Part shown: positions 26,764-37,427 of the stretch, piece by piece | How the letters are laid out: the number at the start of each line of letters is the position of its first letter | How positions within the stretch are numbered: the first letter of the stretch is position 1 | Assembly (NCBI RefSeq): GCF_001039355.2 | Contig: NW_019774737.1 | Location: 228,683 to 267,678 of the forward strand | Source: Lingula anatina | Lineage: Eukaryota > Brachiopoda > Lingulata > Lingulida > Lingulidae | Length of the DNA: 38,996 nt | Reading direction: 5' to 3' | Notes under the pieces: model-generated | The model's database searches: none | The model's input: only the letters and a program-made list of their open reading frames with translations | What the model was told of the DNA's origin: nothing | Position numbers and translations under genes: made by a program

Positions 26764-27404
26764 CCTAACCTGCTGAAACTATATAGCACACTGATTCCTA
26801 GTTGTAAAAATGATACCATTGCTTAAGTGGAAAATGCTGATGCTAATGGTTTTATGTACACACCAACGGCATCAAGCCCAAAAAGTATTCAGATTTTCCA
26901 TGATTGATACTTTCAGTGTTTAATATAGAATCGCTTTGTGGGCATAAAACAGTTGACGGAGAGACAAGAAAGAGTAGACACTGACACATACTCTGCATCT
27001 GTCATTTTATTGAGATACTCACGCATCTATGTTGGACAAGAGGAGGATACATGTACTTCCTAAATTTGGGAGGGGGACGGGCGCAGTAACACTCACTGGA
27101 CTGACCATTGATCTGAGCCTTCACACCCCACATTTATATATATATCACAAAACCTGTATATTTTCTTGAACCGACATAAGTCAAACACCTCCTTACATAT
27201 GTATTTGTCAAAGGCCCCGACCAAATCTAGTCCTTTGCATAAAAAGCCCAGACCCCCTGTTAATAACACCCTGGCTGGGCCCATTCTTTAAGGTGTCTTT
27301 GCATTGTGGGCAAGTTAATTGACCAAGTTAACTGGCCAAACTGCCAGTTTGTTTGTATGGCATGTGCAGGGGATGTCTTAGATATATATGAAGGCCCTCA
27401 CTTA
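26764..27404. other. Intergenic, no gene seen
   Basis: Single-copy-looking sequence with no splice or domain evidence. A short TA-rich patch lies near 27136-27148. Confidence 0.4.
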
Positions 27405-27630
27405 GGGTGCTTTCCCAGAGATTTAGATCGATCTAAAGATTAAGTTTTAGATCGACCTAAATCCCTGGGGGTTCACGCTAAATTGCAGTCAGCCGAGCGG
27501 GCACCATAGTTAATTACCCCCTTACAGCTTTTAGTAGGCGGGACAGACGCTTAAGCCGGCCAAGCTGATATTAATCTAGTGAGACTCCCCACAGGGATAG
27601 ATCGATCTAAAAATCTATGGAAATGGGGTG
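27405..27630. mobile_element. Palindromic MITE, copy 2 (PIF/Harbinger-like), 226 bp
   Basis: Ends are GGGTGCTTTCCCAGAG on the left and, inverted, CACCCCATTTCCATAG on the right. It is flanked by TTA on both sides (27402-27404 and 27631-27633). It shares with the other copies the core TCCCTGGGGGTTCACGCTAA on the left and AGTGAGACTCCCC on the right. The left inner arm present in copy 1 is partly deleted here and in copy 3, so these two form a subfamily. Confidence 0.85.
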
Positions 27631-29042
27631 TTAAATAAGCTAATTTCGTAATGTACGTTATACTTATTATACCAGAGATGAGGTAGGGGAGTATTTTCAC
27701 TTTTGCTGATAAAACATGAATGAAACTTAAAAAAACATTGTATTTTATCCTTTTAAATAGCCACTCCTTGCTATAATAATAGTATTCTGAAAATGGAATT
27801 ATATCCTCAAACATTACTCAATCAAAGTTACTTCGAAACAGGACAAACTAAGCATCGTAAATTTATAATAAATGATTTTATAATTTCATCAACTATTTTT
27901 TTGTTACTTTTCGGTTGAATTGTTATTAATGTACTTTATACCCATTTTAGAATAAATTTTAGCATTACAAGCTTCACCTCAATGTTCAACTTATGAATAA
28001 GATTACTACTTTTTCCTGTGGTTATTACGGGTGTTTTTTCATATATGTTGGTGTTTCTATAATTCCAGATAATTACTTTTAATCAAGAAGTATTGTTCAC
28101 GATTCCAAGTTTATTTGCTGGACAGACACATTCAGTAGACAATGTATGACTTGAACTACTCACACGTTCTACTAAGCGTAAAGTGACGAAGCGCTGTGAC
28201 GAAACATTTAATTAATGCAGGTAGCAGTTAAAGTGTTGAGTGTTTAAGATAAACTTCTACCAAAACGCTAAACCGTCATACTCACACTAAGACCAGCAAA
28301 TGTGCTTTAATGTCTCTCCTTATTTGAAAATCGTTATTTCAGCAAAAATGTACACTTAAATATTCTAGTTCTGATGAAACTTTTTCCCTCAAAATTACTA
28401 CCTGTCACACTGACACAAAGATCAACAACTGTGCTTTAATGTCTCTCCTTACTCGAAAATCGTTATTTCTGGGGCCATATACATTTAAACATTCTAGTTC
28501 TATGAAACTGACCATCTTCTTTTTCAAAATCGCTTATGACATTTAAAAAAGTGCTGAGTCCATCTAACACTCCTATTGTTGTCACTGTTTATATACCACT
28601 AGTAACCATAGTAACCAGTAATATTTGTGCTAAACATACGCGTAACAGAATATAATTTAATATGCATTTTGTGCTAAAATATAAATTTAGTAATATCTCA
28701 GATGTTTCAAAGCCTTTAAGCAGTTGCATACAAGCAGGTATGAAGCTATTACACTTAATTCAGTTACATTCCAGGTGTTATCCATTGGATGCGGTCCAAA
28801 AATTATATATTCTGCGGCAAGCTATCAACAGGAAATCCATGAATAAAATTATTAGAATTTTCCCTAATAGATCATACGGTATATCTTTAGACTCGTCATT
28901 AACCAGCACGCCTAACATAGTAAGTCTTATAAATCTCCCTTTATGAACAAAAACAAAAAATGAAAAAAAAGTTCTGTAATAACGCACAGATATTTACAAA
29001 ATAACTTAGCTGTATAAACAATGATTTCTTCAAATTCGTCTT
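27631..29042. other. Intergenic / 3' region of the GPCR at 29043-30488
   Basis: No gene recognised. It contains a duplicated stretch at 28273-28509. The part nearest 29042 is the likely 3' UTR of the GPCR (minus strand). Confidence 0.4.
28273..28509. repeat. Imperfect tandem duplication, period about 128 bp
   Basis: Two units (about 28273-28381 and 28401-28509) share TGTGCTTTAATGTCTCTCCT, GAAAATCGTTATTTC and ATTCTAGTTCT in the same order and spacing, with substitutions between. Confidence 0.85.
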
Positions 29043-30488
29043 CTAATTAAAATTATTGAATTTCAATAATTTGAACATTGCCTTTCTGATGTTTGTATTC
29101 AGCAAACCGTAGATTAAAGGGTTGACTGCTGAGCTAAGCAAAACTAATTCCGAACTAATATTTAAAAGAGTAACAAAAAGATTCCTGTCGTTTAAAAACT
29201 GCTCCAGGTATGGCCCTATTATTCCACTAGGAAGAATCAGCACAATTAGTGTGCATACTGTAAGGGCTGTCATTTTAGCAAGTTTTGCCTCCTTTTTGTT
29301 CGAAGTTGAGACAATCGTTGGAATTTTGGCTACAGGTCTTTTCTCTGCTGGATCTTCATTGATGATTTCGCTACCTAGGTGCTCGATTTGATCAACAGAT
29401 TGTTCATGTACAATTTGTGTGTCTTTGAATTCACTATGCACTTTAGTTGCGCATGCCGCGTTGCCTGTTGACGTGGAAGGTATCGGTTCTGTTGGGTTTT
29501 CAGCTAGCGGTTGCTTTAATCTTTGTCCAATATTACCATCTCGAGTAGTTGAGATGGAAACGTCATTTGCTTGACCTCCGTCCGGTATCGTGTTTGTAGG
29601 CGACATTTGACCGTCAGCTCCCATGTGTCGCATGTCGCACGGAGCACACGATGTTGACGCTAAAGCTTCTGCACTCTGACTTACCCTCCGTGGACGTGCA
29701 TATACATGTAGAGCCCGGGGGATCCTCAGGGCATTTTTATGCAAAGTATTAACTTCAGCTCGGTTATTAGTGACCAATCTGGCATTTATTCTTCTTTTAT
29801 TAATTTGGACATGACGGAAAATCGCAACGTACAGTCCAAAGATTACCAAAAGACAAATTGGTACGTGTGGCAGTATCACGTATTTCGCGAATTCCGTTTG
29901 AATATCCTGTGGTCTGCACTCTTTGTCTGAGGACCAATTGTGCCAGCCAAACAATGGGGGGAGATGTATGGCAATACCGTAGAACCAAGTCAGTATTATG
30001 GCTGCTTTGTGTCTCTCCCGGCTAAATATTTGTTGGTACCGAGTGTTTCGACAAATTTTTATGTATCTCTCAAATGCAATGAGTAACTGATGAAAGAAAG
30101 ATACTGGGAGGAAACACCCGCCCATGAAAAGCTTTATAAGACAAAATAGTTTTTCATGCCTAAGATGCTGCAGATTCGACACCATATCAATGAGATACGT
30201 CGAAATGATATTGAAGGGTGCGAACAGGAGTCCGGTGAGCAGATCAACAATCGCAAGGCTGAATATTGCATAATTAACCTGCACTTGTAATTCTTTGAAC
30301 TTGAGAAAAGTGGCGATAAAAAGACTGTTACCGAAAATGGTTGCACCAGATAATATGATTTCCACAACAATGAAAACAACGCAAGTGCCATGTTGGATTT
30401 CGCAATAACGCTTCTCCAGGTTAGTTCCATTCAAAATAGAAACTGCAGACATCGCTAGAACAGTCTCATTGCTCGATGCAGTGCTCAT
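29043..30488 (-). CDS. Class A GPCR, intronless, 481 aa, orphan
   Basis: Predicted plasma-membrane receptor. The start chosen is the ATG at 30488 (MSTASSNETV), because the duplicate copy at 31686-32293 keeps it but has stop codons just upstream. An upstream in-frame ATG at 30596 would give 517 residues. Numbering from 30596: sequons at N43 and N56, TM1 near 73-97, TM2 106-131, TM3 152-175 with Cys152, ERY at 176-178, TM4 198-216 ending PPLFGW, Cys227 in extracellular loop 2, TM5 240-260, TM6 439-462 and TM7 474-497 with NPLIY at 492-496. Intracellular loop 3 is about 175 residues and disordered in character. TM6 lacks CWxP, and the TM3 amine-binding Asp is absent (Gly159). ERY, PPLFGW and NPLIY are broadly adenosine/amine-receptor-like, but the ligand is unknown. 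Confidence 0.92.
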   Translation of the reverse strand: MSTASSNETVLAMSAVSILNGTNLEKRYCEIQHGTCVVFIVVEIILSGATIFGNSLFIATFLKFKELQVQVNYAIFSLAIVDLLTGLLFAPFNIISTYLIDMVSNLQHLRHEKLFCLIKLFMGGCFLPVSFFHQLLIAFERYIKICRNTRYQQIFSRERHKAAIILTWFYGIAIHLPPLFGWHNWSSDKECRPQDIQTEFAKYVILPHVPICLLVIFGLYVAIFRHVQINKRRINARLVTNNRAEVNTLHKNALRIPRALHVYARPRRVSQSAEALASTSCAPCDMRHMGADGQMSPTNTIPDGGQANDVSISTTRDGNIGQRLKQPLAENPTEPIPSTSTGNAACATKVHSEFKDTQIVHEQSVDQIEHLGSEIINEDPAEKRPVAKIPTIVSTSNKKEAKLAKMTALTVCTLIVLILPSGIIGPYLEQFLNDRNLFVTLLNISSELVLLSSAVNPLIYGLLNTNIRKAMFKLLKFNNFN

Positions 30489-30806
30489 TTTGAGATAATT
30501 TTCCGCCGTGATATCAGTCCAATGGTATACATATACAGTGTAAATGTATGTGGATGTCCCTGCTTCTGGCACGTTCTTAACATTTATATCATACATTTAT
30601 ATCATATATCGTGACATTTTATATCATTTTCACAACCAATAAGCTTAAAACCAAACCTTGTGATAATGGAAACTTAGCACGTAGACGTCCTTACCCTGGC
30701 CTGCAAAGCAATAAACACCCTAACCTATACAGCAATTATTACCATGACCTGTTCAGCAATAATGCGTCTCTTGTTATGATTTAATGATATGGTCACACTG
30801 ATTTAA

Positions 30807-31021
30807 GACCCCATTTCCAGAGATTAGATCAATCTACTTTAGATCGACCTAACTCCCTGGGGGTTCACGCTAAATAGCTGTCAGCCGGGCGGACACGACA
30901 GTTAATTACCCCCTTACAGCTTGTAGTAGGCGGTACGGACATTTAAGCCGGATTATCTGATAGTAATCTAGTGAGACTCCCCGCGGGGATAGATCGATCT
31001 AAAAGCTCTGGGAATACAGCC
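30807..31021. mobile_element. Palindromic MITE, copy 3 (PIF/Harbinger-like), 215 bp
   Basis: Ends are GACCCCATTTCCAGAG and, inverted, GGCTGTATTCCCAGAG. It is flanked by TAA on both sides (30804-30806 and 31022-31024). The duplicated segment upstream of the second GPCR copy (near 32560) runs CTGATTTAATCTTATGG with no insert, which shows the empty site directly. All three family copies lie in the same orientation in this window. Confidence 0.88.
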
Positions 31022-31394
31022 TAAGTTTATGGATGGCATTCGCATTTCCATGACAGTAAGGTTGAGGTACATGGTGGCCTTAAAGTGGATCTACAGTATT
31101 TTCAGTGATACCACGCCTGGCGCTTCGAACAACAGGAAAATTGCACTAGTATTTCGCATACAGGCTTGACTGTATTTTCGTACGCTTCGGTGTGTTCATC
31201 CTATTGTTCAAAGCGCCACCCTTGGGCACCCTGAGCTTCAGAGCTAACTTGACACTAACCTTTTCACTGTAGCCTATCTCCATCGTGTCAAGTAACCTCT
31301 GACCAGATTCGATTGCCTCCGCCGCCCGCCAATCAAATTTAAAAGCCCGCACTCAATGACTCATTAAACGATCTAGCCAATGAACGCGAACGAG

Positions 31395-31684
31395 TCAAAG
31401 CGCGCTTTGTTCAAATCCGGACCAATCAAAGATAAGGCTGAATATCAGGGACTTGCCGTAACCTGTGGGCAGCACGCAAATTACATCGTCTCTCAGTAGA
31501 TAATGATGCAGGGCCTCAAACTGCTAGACCCTATGGTTTCAATTCCGATTTACTCATATTTTGCAAAGAATCAAGAGATAACTTAACACATTCTTTTTCG
31601 TAGTCACTCGCCTTGCTTTCTTTGTGTACGGTAATACACTCGGAACTACTCGGATGTCTCCGCACTCGACAATAACTATGTTGT
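31395..31684 (-). pseudogene. RecQ-type helicase fragment (Walker A region), broken
   Basis: On the minus strand from 31523, QFEALHHYLLRDDVICV followed by LPTGYGKSLIF matches motif 0 and motif I (Walker A, GYGKS) of RecQ-family DNA helicases. The frame stops at 31395-31397. Just upstream in another frame, LDSLQNMSKSELKP looks like the preceding part, ended by TAG (31531-31533) and offset by one base, so the fragment carries a stop and a frameshift. Everything past the Walker A region is missing. An acceptor-like TCTAG just before CAG leaves a spliced exon as an alternative. Truncated RecQ-like copies are common in several marine invertebrate genomes, from general knowledge. It abuts the N at 31685. 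Confidence 0.65.
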
Positions 31685-31685
31685 N
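31685..31685. other. Single undetermined base (N) at a GPCR/RecQ junction
   Basis: Sequence matching the intact GPCR (from 29881) starts immediately to the right of this N, and unrelated RecQ-like sequence lies immediately to its left. It therefore marks a junction, not just an ambiguous base. Confidence 0.7.
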
Positions 31686-32293
31686 TATTTCGCGAATTCC
31701 GTTTGAATATCCTGTGGTCTGCACTCTTTGTCTGGGGACCAATTGTGCCAGCCAAACAATGGGGGGAGATGTATGGCAATACCGTAGAACCAAGTCAGTA
31801 TTATGGCTGCTTTGTGTCTCTTCCGGCTAAATATTTGATGGTACCGAGTGATTCGACAAATTTTTATATATCTCTCAAATGCAATGAGTAACTGATGAAA
31901 GAAAGATACTGGGAGGAAACACCCGCCCATGAAAAGTTTTATAAGACAAAATAATTTTTCATACCTCAGATGCTGCAGATTCGACACCATATCAATGAGA
32001 TACGTCGAAATGATATTGAAGGGTGCGAACAGGAGTCCGGTGAGCAGATCAACAATCGCAAGGCTGAATATTGCATAATTAACCTGCACTTGTAATTCTT
32101 TGAACTTGAGAAAAGTAGCGATAAAAAGACTGTTCCCGAAAATGATTGCACCAGATAATATGATTTCCACAACAATGAAAACAACGCAAGTGCCATGTTG
32201 GATTTCGCAATAACGCTTCTCCAGGTTAGTTCCATTCAAAATAGAACCTGCAGACATCGCTAGAACAGTCTCATTGCTCGGTGCAGTGCTCAT
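31686..32293 (-). pseudogene. 5' fragment of a duplicated GPCR gene, about 202 codons
   Basis: Near-identical to the first 202 codons of the GPCR at 29043-30488, from MSTAPSNETV through TM1-TM4 and loop 2 to TEFAK, then cut at the N at 31685. About eight amino-acid differences are visible (for example S to P after MSTA, and CRNT to CRIT), roughly 96% protein identity, with no stop or frameshift in the retained part. TM5, loop 3, TM6 and TM7 are absent. It may be a truncated tandem duplicate, the start of an intact gene interrupted by an assembly gap, or the other haplotype of the same locus. Nothing in the fragment itself looks decayed. Confidence 0.85.
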
Positions 32294-32604
32294 TTTGAGA
32301 TAATCTTCCAACGTGATATCAGTTCAGTGGCATTCATATACAGTGTAAAAGTTTTCTGGTACGTAATTTATATTTATATAATTTTCCATTTAGATAAAAA
32401 AATTTTTTTTTTTAAACATATGCTGAAAAACAACCTTGTGATAATGGAAACTTAGCACGTATACATCCTTACCCTGGCCTGTTTGGCAATTGAGACCCTG
32501 GCCTGTACAGCAATTAAGAGTCTCTTGTTTTGATTTTATGATATGGCCACTCTGATTTAATCTTATGGATAACATCTGCATTTCCCTGACAGTAATGTCT
32601 TTAT
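31686..32604. repeat. Duplicated block matching 29881-31060
   Basis: Homology covers the GPCR 5' half and about 300 bases upstream, including CTTGTGATAATGGAAACTTA and TTTCC(A/C)TGACAGTAA, with small indels near 30530-30640 versus 32345-32415. The left block contains MITE copy 3 and the right block lacks it. The two blocks are about 1.8 kb apart in direct orientation. Confidence 0.9.
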
Positions 32605-34172
32605 TGACTATAGTATTTTAGTTGTTTGTATGATACAGAGATGAAGCAAATGAGAGCTGATTCTTTAATATTCCTACTCTATTGCTGTTTTTTCGCCTTT
32701 TCGCATTTGTGTCAGGGTCTCCAGAGGATGTCATCCACAAAATTAAATCGGTGTGGCCTAATCATTATATAAAATGTAGAAAGTCATCTTAAAGTTTGGT
32801 CCTGCTAATTACGATTGCAGTAAATACCCCTACTATGGCATTACGTACAAACCATTCATTAACTCTTCGACAAAGCCGAGAAACCGTGCACCTGCCACCA
32901 TTTCACACCTTATGACGTCGATTCCCGACTATATTTTCCAAGGCACATCACTGAAACTTTGAGAATTGATCAAGTACATTCTGAAATTTGTGTCCAGCAA
33001 ATGTCATACATTTTGATGGACCTCTGTAGGATTTAATAATCTTTTTATGGATTCTTTTTTTGGGGGGTCACCCAGTACCTCTGGAAACCGTGTTCTACCA
33101 ATTCTTTTCTCGAACAATCTCAGAGCCTACGCGTCCTTTGGACGGGTACTTTTCCACTATAATGTATAAAGAAACTGAATGTCAGAGTCTGAGGACATGG
33201 TGGTTGAGCAAATGGCCACAGATAATTGAAAGGGGTTTATTGTGAAATTTTAAAAATGAAGTCCTTTTTAAAGTTATGTATTTGTCCTTCCTCACACGAA
33301 GACAGATGACTTTTAGCTGATTGAAAAATTTAATAGTCATGTCGAATTTCCCCTCGTTTACGGCTTGTTGAGATGAAATATTCATTTATAAAAATCGTGT
33401 TCTCCATTTCCGTTCATTTTTGAAAGAGTGTATTATATGAAGATTTTAAACTTTTTTTTACATTTTTGCGTAGCTTTATCAAAAAGACCATTTTGAACGG
33501 TTTAGATTGGGGCTGTCTTGTCCCTTCATGATGTCAAAATTTAAAAACTGACTGGGTAGGAGAGGATACGGGCGAAATAAAAATTTTTATGACTTATTTT
33601 AGTGTATTTTTGGATTAAATAAAGCAAATGGCCCCTTAGCCCACTTCCCCCTTCCTGCGCGGTTGACACATTGGGGATTATACATGTAATTGCATCCATA
33701 ACCCGGTTCCTAGGACTATGATTGCAATGATAAAAAGAAAATATATGTTACTATGCTTTTATTCGCCTTTGAAATTAACTTTAAGATAATATGTTGAATT
33801 TTCATTTTCAATATTCAGATAAAAAAAAATTGAAGTAAGAACAAATGATATCAAAATTATAACCTTTGGCGCGTTCGTGTTCAGTGAGGTGTATTTACTG
33901 CTTAAGGCCCAAATTTCCGTCTTATATATTTTTGGTAAAAGGGATTAAAGTAAGTATTCATCTCAAAATATCTCTACTTTGATACAAAATTTTGCTGAAT
34001 TAAACAAAATAAGTCGAAATAAAGAGGATATTACGAGTTTTGATTATGGCAATCAACCTACTAAGGTTGAATAATGGAATTTGTGTGTCTTATGCTTGTT
34101 TTTCTATTGCACATAATTTGAGTGCTGTCGGTCCAAAAAAGAGCAGAATGATTAGTTTGCGATGAGTTCGAA
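32605..34172. other. Intergenic / 3' region of the DUF4239-like gene
   Basis: No gene recognised. A minus-strand AATAAA (TTTATT at 33758-33763) about 410 bases beyond the stop of the next gene is a candidate polyadenylation signal. The + open frame at 33060-33245 has no recognisable domain. Confidence 0.35.
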
Positions 34173-34979
34173 TTAGATCGGCGTGTCTTCGTCACTGATG
34201 GAAATGGCATCCTTGAAGCTCCGGTGATCCTCGGGTGATGGGGGTGTCCTTGGGGTCAGGTCAAGGTCATCAACTCTCCAGTCCGCATCATCGAGGCCTT
34301 TGGTGACGACATCATAGTATGCCTGCTCAGCCCGGGTGACGACGTCAAACATTGGCTGGAGGTCAACGTGAAAGAACCCGCTAAAATAGGACGTAATTAA
34401 ATGTTTATTTTCCACATACTGTTGTTACTGTTGTTTGGCGGGGGAATATACCGGTATATGAGAAAAGAATTATGAATTAAGGGGAACGAATGTTAAATGT
34501 ACTGATTATTCGAACTTTAAAAACTTCCTGGAAATATTTCAAGATGTATAAGTGTCTCCAGTTCCTTTTATTCACACATACAGTAATTTTACTGCATGTT
34601 TTATTTTTTCTTTGCGTATAACCCAATCTATTTCAGATTGGGCTGTTTAATGAATTTATCATATTCTAACTTTCTATATTAATCAAATCATGTAACAATC
34701 GTATTTCACCTAAAAGGAGAATCCAGGTCGGCAACAATGTAGCACAGCATGCTAATTGAAATGATGGTAATAAAGGACACTACCAATTCGAAGCGGTAAG
34801 ACTGGCCATCAATCATCTGGATTCCCAAGAATGCCGCCAGGCCCAAAGACTCCAAAATGATCCACCTAAAAAAGAAATTGATCATTATTGCTTTTGTCGT
34901 ATTACAAAACATTGTCTGAATTATAAATAAATTACTTTCATTTTGTTTGAATTACTTCTTGTAAAAATCTAGCACACGC

Positions 34980-35062
<83 letters not shown>

Positions 35063-37135
35063 CACTGTAAAATGTGTAGGCGAGTGTGGAAAGGCCCCAT
35101 TCTATCAAAGTCCACTCCGATCAGGTCGATAACAACTGTGATGGCCTTGTTGGTCAGCACCGTGTCCACGCGGTAAGACTTGTCCGTCATGTCTACGTTG
35201 CGCAGCCTGTCAAGCACCTCGTAAAGACTCTCTGAAAAAAAATCAAGTGTGCGTTGTGATATCTAAAAGGCCTACATTGCGCTTGCTAATGGAGAAATCA
35301 GTTGAAACATTTTATTTCAGGCTACTTAAGTTGTGTCCTGTTTGAACGGTTAAAGAAAAAGATTTTCTCCTCAAGAATGTTGTTGTATGTACCACTAAAT
35401 GTTACATCGTCGCTAACGTTGTTTTGAATATATCATTTCTTGTACCTCTTAAGGATACTTTGTCCACTATCAACCTACCTCTGATGTTTGGTGGTTTGGT
35501 GGTCAGAGTCTTGTAGTAGCTCAGAGGATAATCCATGATGTGGACCATCATGTTAATGCTGGCGTCTTTCACGGACCGGATGATTTCGATCTTGTCGTGG
35601 GGTAGCAGATGAAGCTTGCCGGTCATAGCGACGATCTGAGCCAGTAGCCCAATCTCGACCATGAACCTTGTTGTTACCTGCCCCTGCTTGCCGGCTACAA
35701 CTTGGAAGATGAAGCCGAACATGATGGCGTAGACGAGACCAGAAGGTGTCAGGTAGCTACGAATGGCGTCGTTGACATTTAAATCTTGGCGGTCGACACC
35801 GATCTCGGTCCACAGAGCGTCCATCAGCCATTCGTCGAAGTACAGCATGAGTGGCGAGGCGAGGAGGCACAACACGCAGGGTGTCATAATGCGGAGAAGT
35901 TCTGTTGGCTGGTTAGGGAACTTGATCATTGTGTCCTTAACTTCGAGATCAAATGAACTCAGAAAAGGCTTGATAGAGGTGTCTGGTCGCTTTTCTAGCT
36001 CTTCTCGGAAAGCTCTCACCGCGACCTCAGCCTTATTAACTGGCTGCCATCCTTTCATATGGTGTGTTTTAACATAAAGATACACCATAGCTGAAAATAA
36101 GACCTGCGTCATTAGTTGGAATTTAAAAGATTGTGGAATTTTAGATTTCATCTAATTGAAAGTTTATGTTTGAGATCATACAATATACATGTAAGCCAGA
36201 ACACCTCCAGCGTCTTCGAGAGGTGTTCAAAACATTTGTCGCGAGAGGGTGACAGTGTCCTTATTGTGTTTGCGCGTGAATGTTTCTCTGCTTTTGCCAA
36301 ATTACATTGCAAGCCAAATAATAAAACAAAACGAAAGCGAATTATACTCAGAGAAAGTTCTATTGGCTTGCTTATTATGTTTCATCATAGGAAAAATAAA
36401 TGAAATTTAATTAATACTCAGAATGTGTGGTATCTTTCTCTTCAGTTATTGTATATGCTCTTTTATGTCTTAAAAGACTTAGAATTTTTCACAGTATTTT
36501 TCTGTATTTTTCCATGGAAATATGAAAGCTACTGAATATTAAAATTTAGCCTCCGTCAGCCGCTACATATATGTGACATAATCAATTTTGTATCCATGGA
36601 ATAAATGTTGAGACTAAGAGCGATGAGATATCGCAAGATAGATACTTACTAGTGCAACGACTTTGTAAATGCAGCAAAGAAGCATATGTTTATCAAGATT
36701 TTCAAAAATATTTCTTGCATTACTGTATAAATATAATATCATGTAAATGAATTAATAAGCAATGATTGCTTTAAAAGCATATGGACAAAACGGCCTAGCT
36801 GGCGTTTATATTATTATTATACGCATTATACATTTGATTCTGCATAGACTTTCTAATGGATTGACAGAAAAGTATATAAACTGTATACCGAAAACAAAAG
36901 TCATGCAGTGTAGCAAAACAATCAAACATATGAGGTAGGCCTACAATATACGACATGCCATAATCGATGGTAGATTTGTTTTCTCTACTAACTTACCCAA
37001 AATTATTAAAATTATGGAAGCGAACGGAGGAATTGTTATTTCGTTAATGTCAGGGCGATCCTTTGTCTCTTTACCGGCTACCAACGCCATGTCGCTGGCA
37101 ATCAGAAGTAAAGCTGTTACTACCACTCTATTCAT
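34173..37135 (-). CDS. DUF4239-like (bestrophin-like) multi-pass membrane protein, five exons, 426 aa
   Basis: Exons on the minus strand: 36997-37135, 35479-36090, 35066-35231, 34710-34865 and 34173-34380, 1,281 bases in all. Every border is GT..AG and phases agree (1, 1, 2, 2). Residues 1-21 look like a signal peptide (MNRVVVTALLLIASDMALVAG). Likely membrane segments are near 37-55, 110-131, 162-179, 307-323 and 331-351. The core SGLVYAIMFGFIFQVV, then EIGLLAQIVAMTGKL, a paired membrane segment, and ADLDSPFSGFFHVDLQP at 351-367 match the order seen in bacterial DUF4239 proteins, which end in LDxPFSG. The C-terminal tail is cytosolic-looking, acidic and Ser/Pro-rich. Function is not known; channel-like activity would be inference from the bestrophin-like label. 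An animal homologue with introns is unusual. Contamination is excluded by the five introns. Confidence 0.85.
34972..35060. repeat. (CA)n-(GA)n compound microsatellite beside a splice donor
   Basis: CA repeats pass into GA repeats. On the gene strand this is (TC)n then (TG)n, starting five bases inside the intron after exon 3 of the DUF4239-like gene (donor GTGATT at 35065-35060). Confidence 0.95.
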
Positions 37136-37266
37136 TGTCTTTAATATTCATTTCAAAATAAATACTTTGATCTAGAGTGGAGACATCGTCCTGCCCAGCC
37201 GTGTATTGCGTGGCTGCAGAATCGCTGTGGAGAATATGCAAATGAGATGTCAACGTAACGCGTTTG

Positions 37267-37274
37267 TGACGTCA
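37267..37274. promoter_or_regulatory. Consensus CRE/ATF site upstream of the DUF4239-like gene
   Basis: The palindrome TGACGTCA, the full cAMP-response-element consensus, lies about 130 bases upstream of the start codon at 37135. The distance suits a proximal promoter site bound by CREB/ATF factors. It is a single motif without expression evidence. Confidence 0.35.
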
Positions 37275-37362
37275 TACAGAACAGAGAATCGTGTAGCGCA
37301 AGGGATGATCTCGAACGTCCGAGAACTATAATTGGCATGTATTACAATGACAAGTTCCCTAT

Positions 37363-37366
<4 letters not shown>

Positions 37367-37423
<57 letters not shown>
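37367..37423. repeat. (TA)n tract at the left end of the Tc1/mariner element
   Basis: About 57 bases of TA repeat directly abut the left terminal repeat. Tc1/mariner elements insert at TA, so a TA tract is a natural target. Confidence 0.95.

Positions 37424-37427
<4 letters not shown>

Noticed and set aside
29122-29391. Plus-strand open frame opposite the second GPCR
   Set aside because: Antisense shadow of TM6-TM7 coding sequence.
30489-30596. N-terminal extension of the GPCR to the ATG at 30596 (36 extra residues)
   Set aside because: The duplicate copy keeps the ATG equivalent to 30488 but has stop codons upstream, and the extension has no receptor-like features. It remains possible.
33060-33245. 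61-codon plus-strand open frame
   Set aside because: No recognisable domain, no splice partners and no clear promoter.
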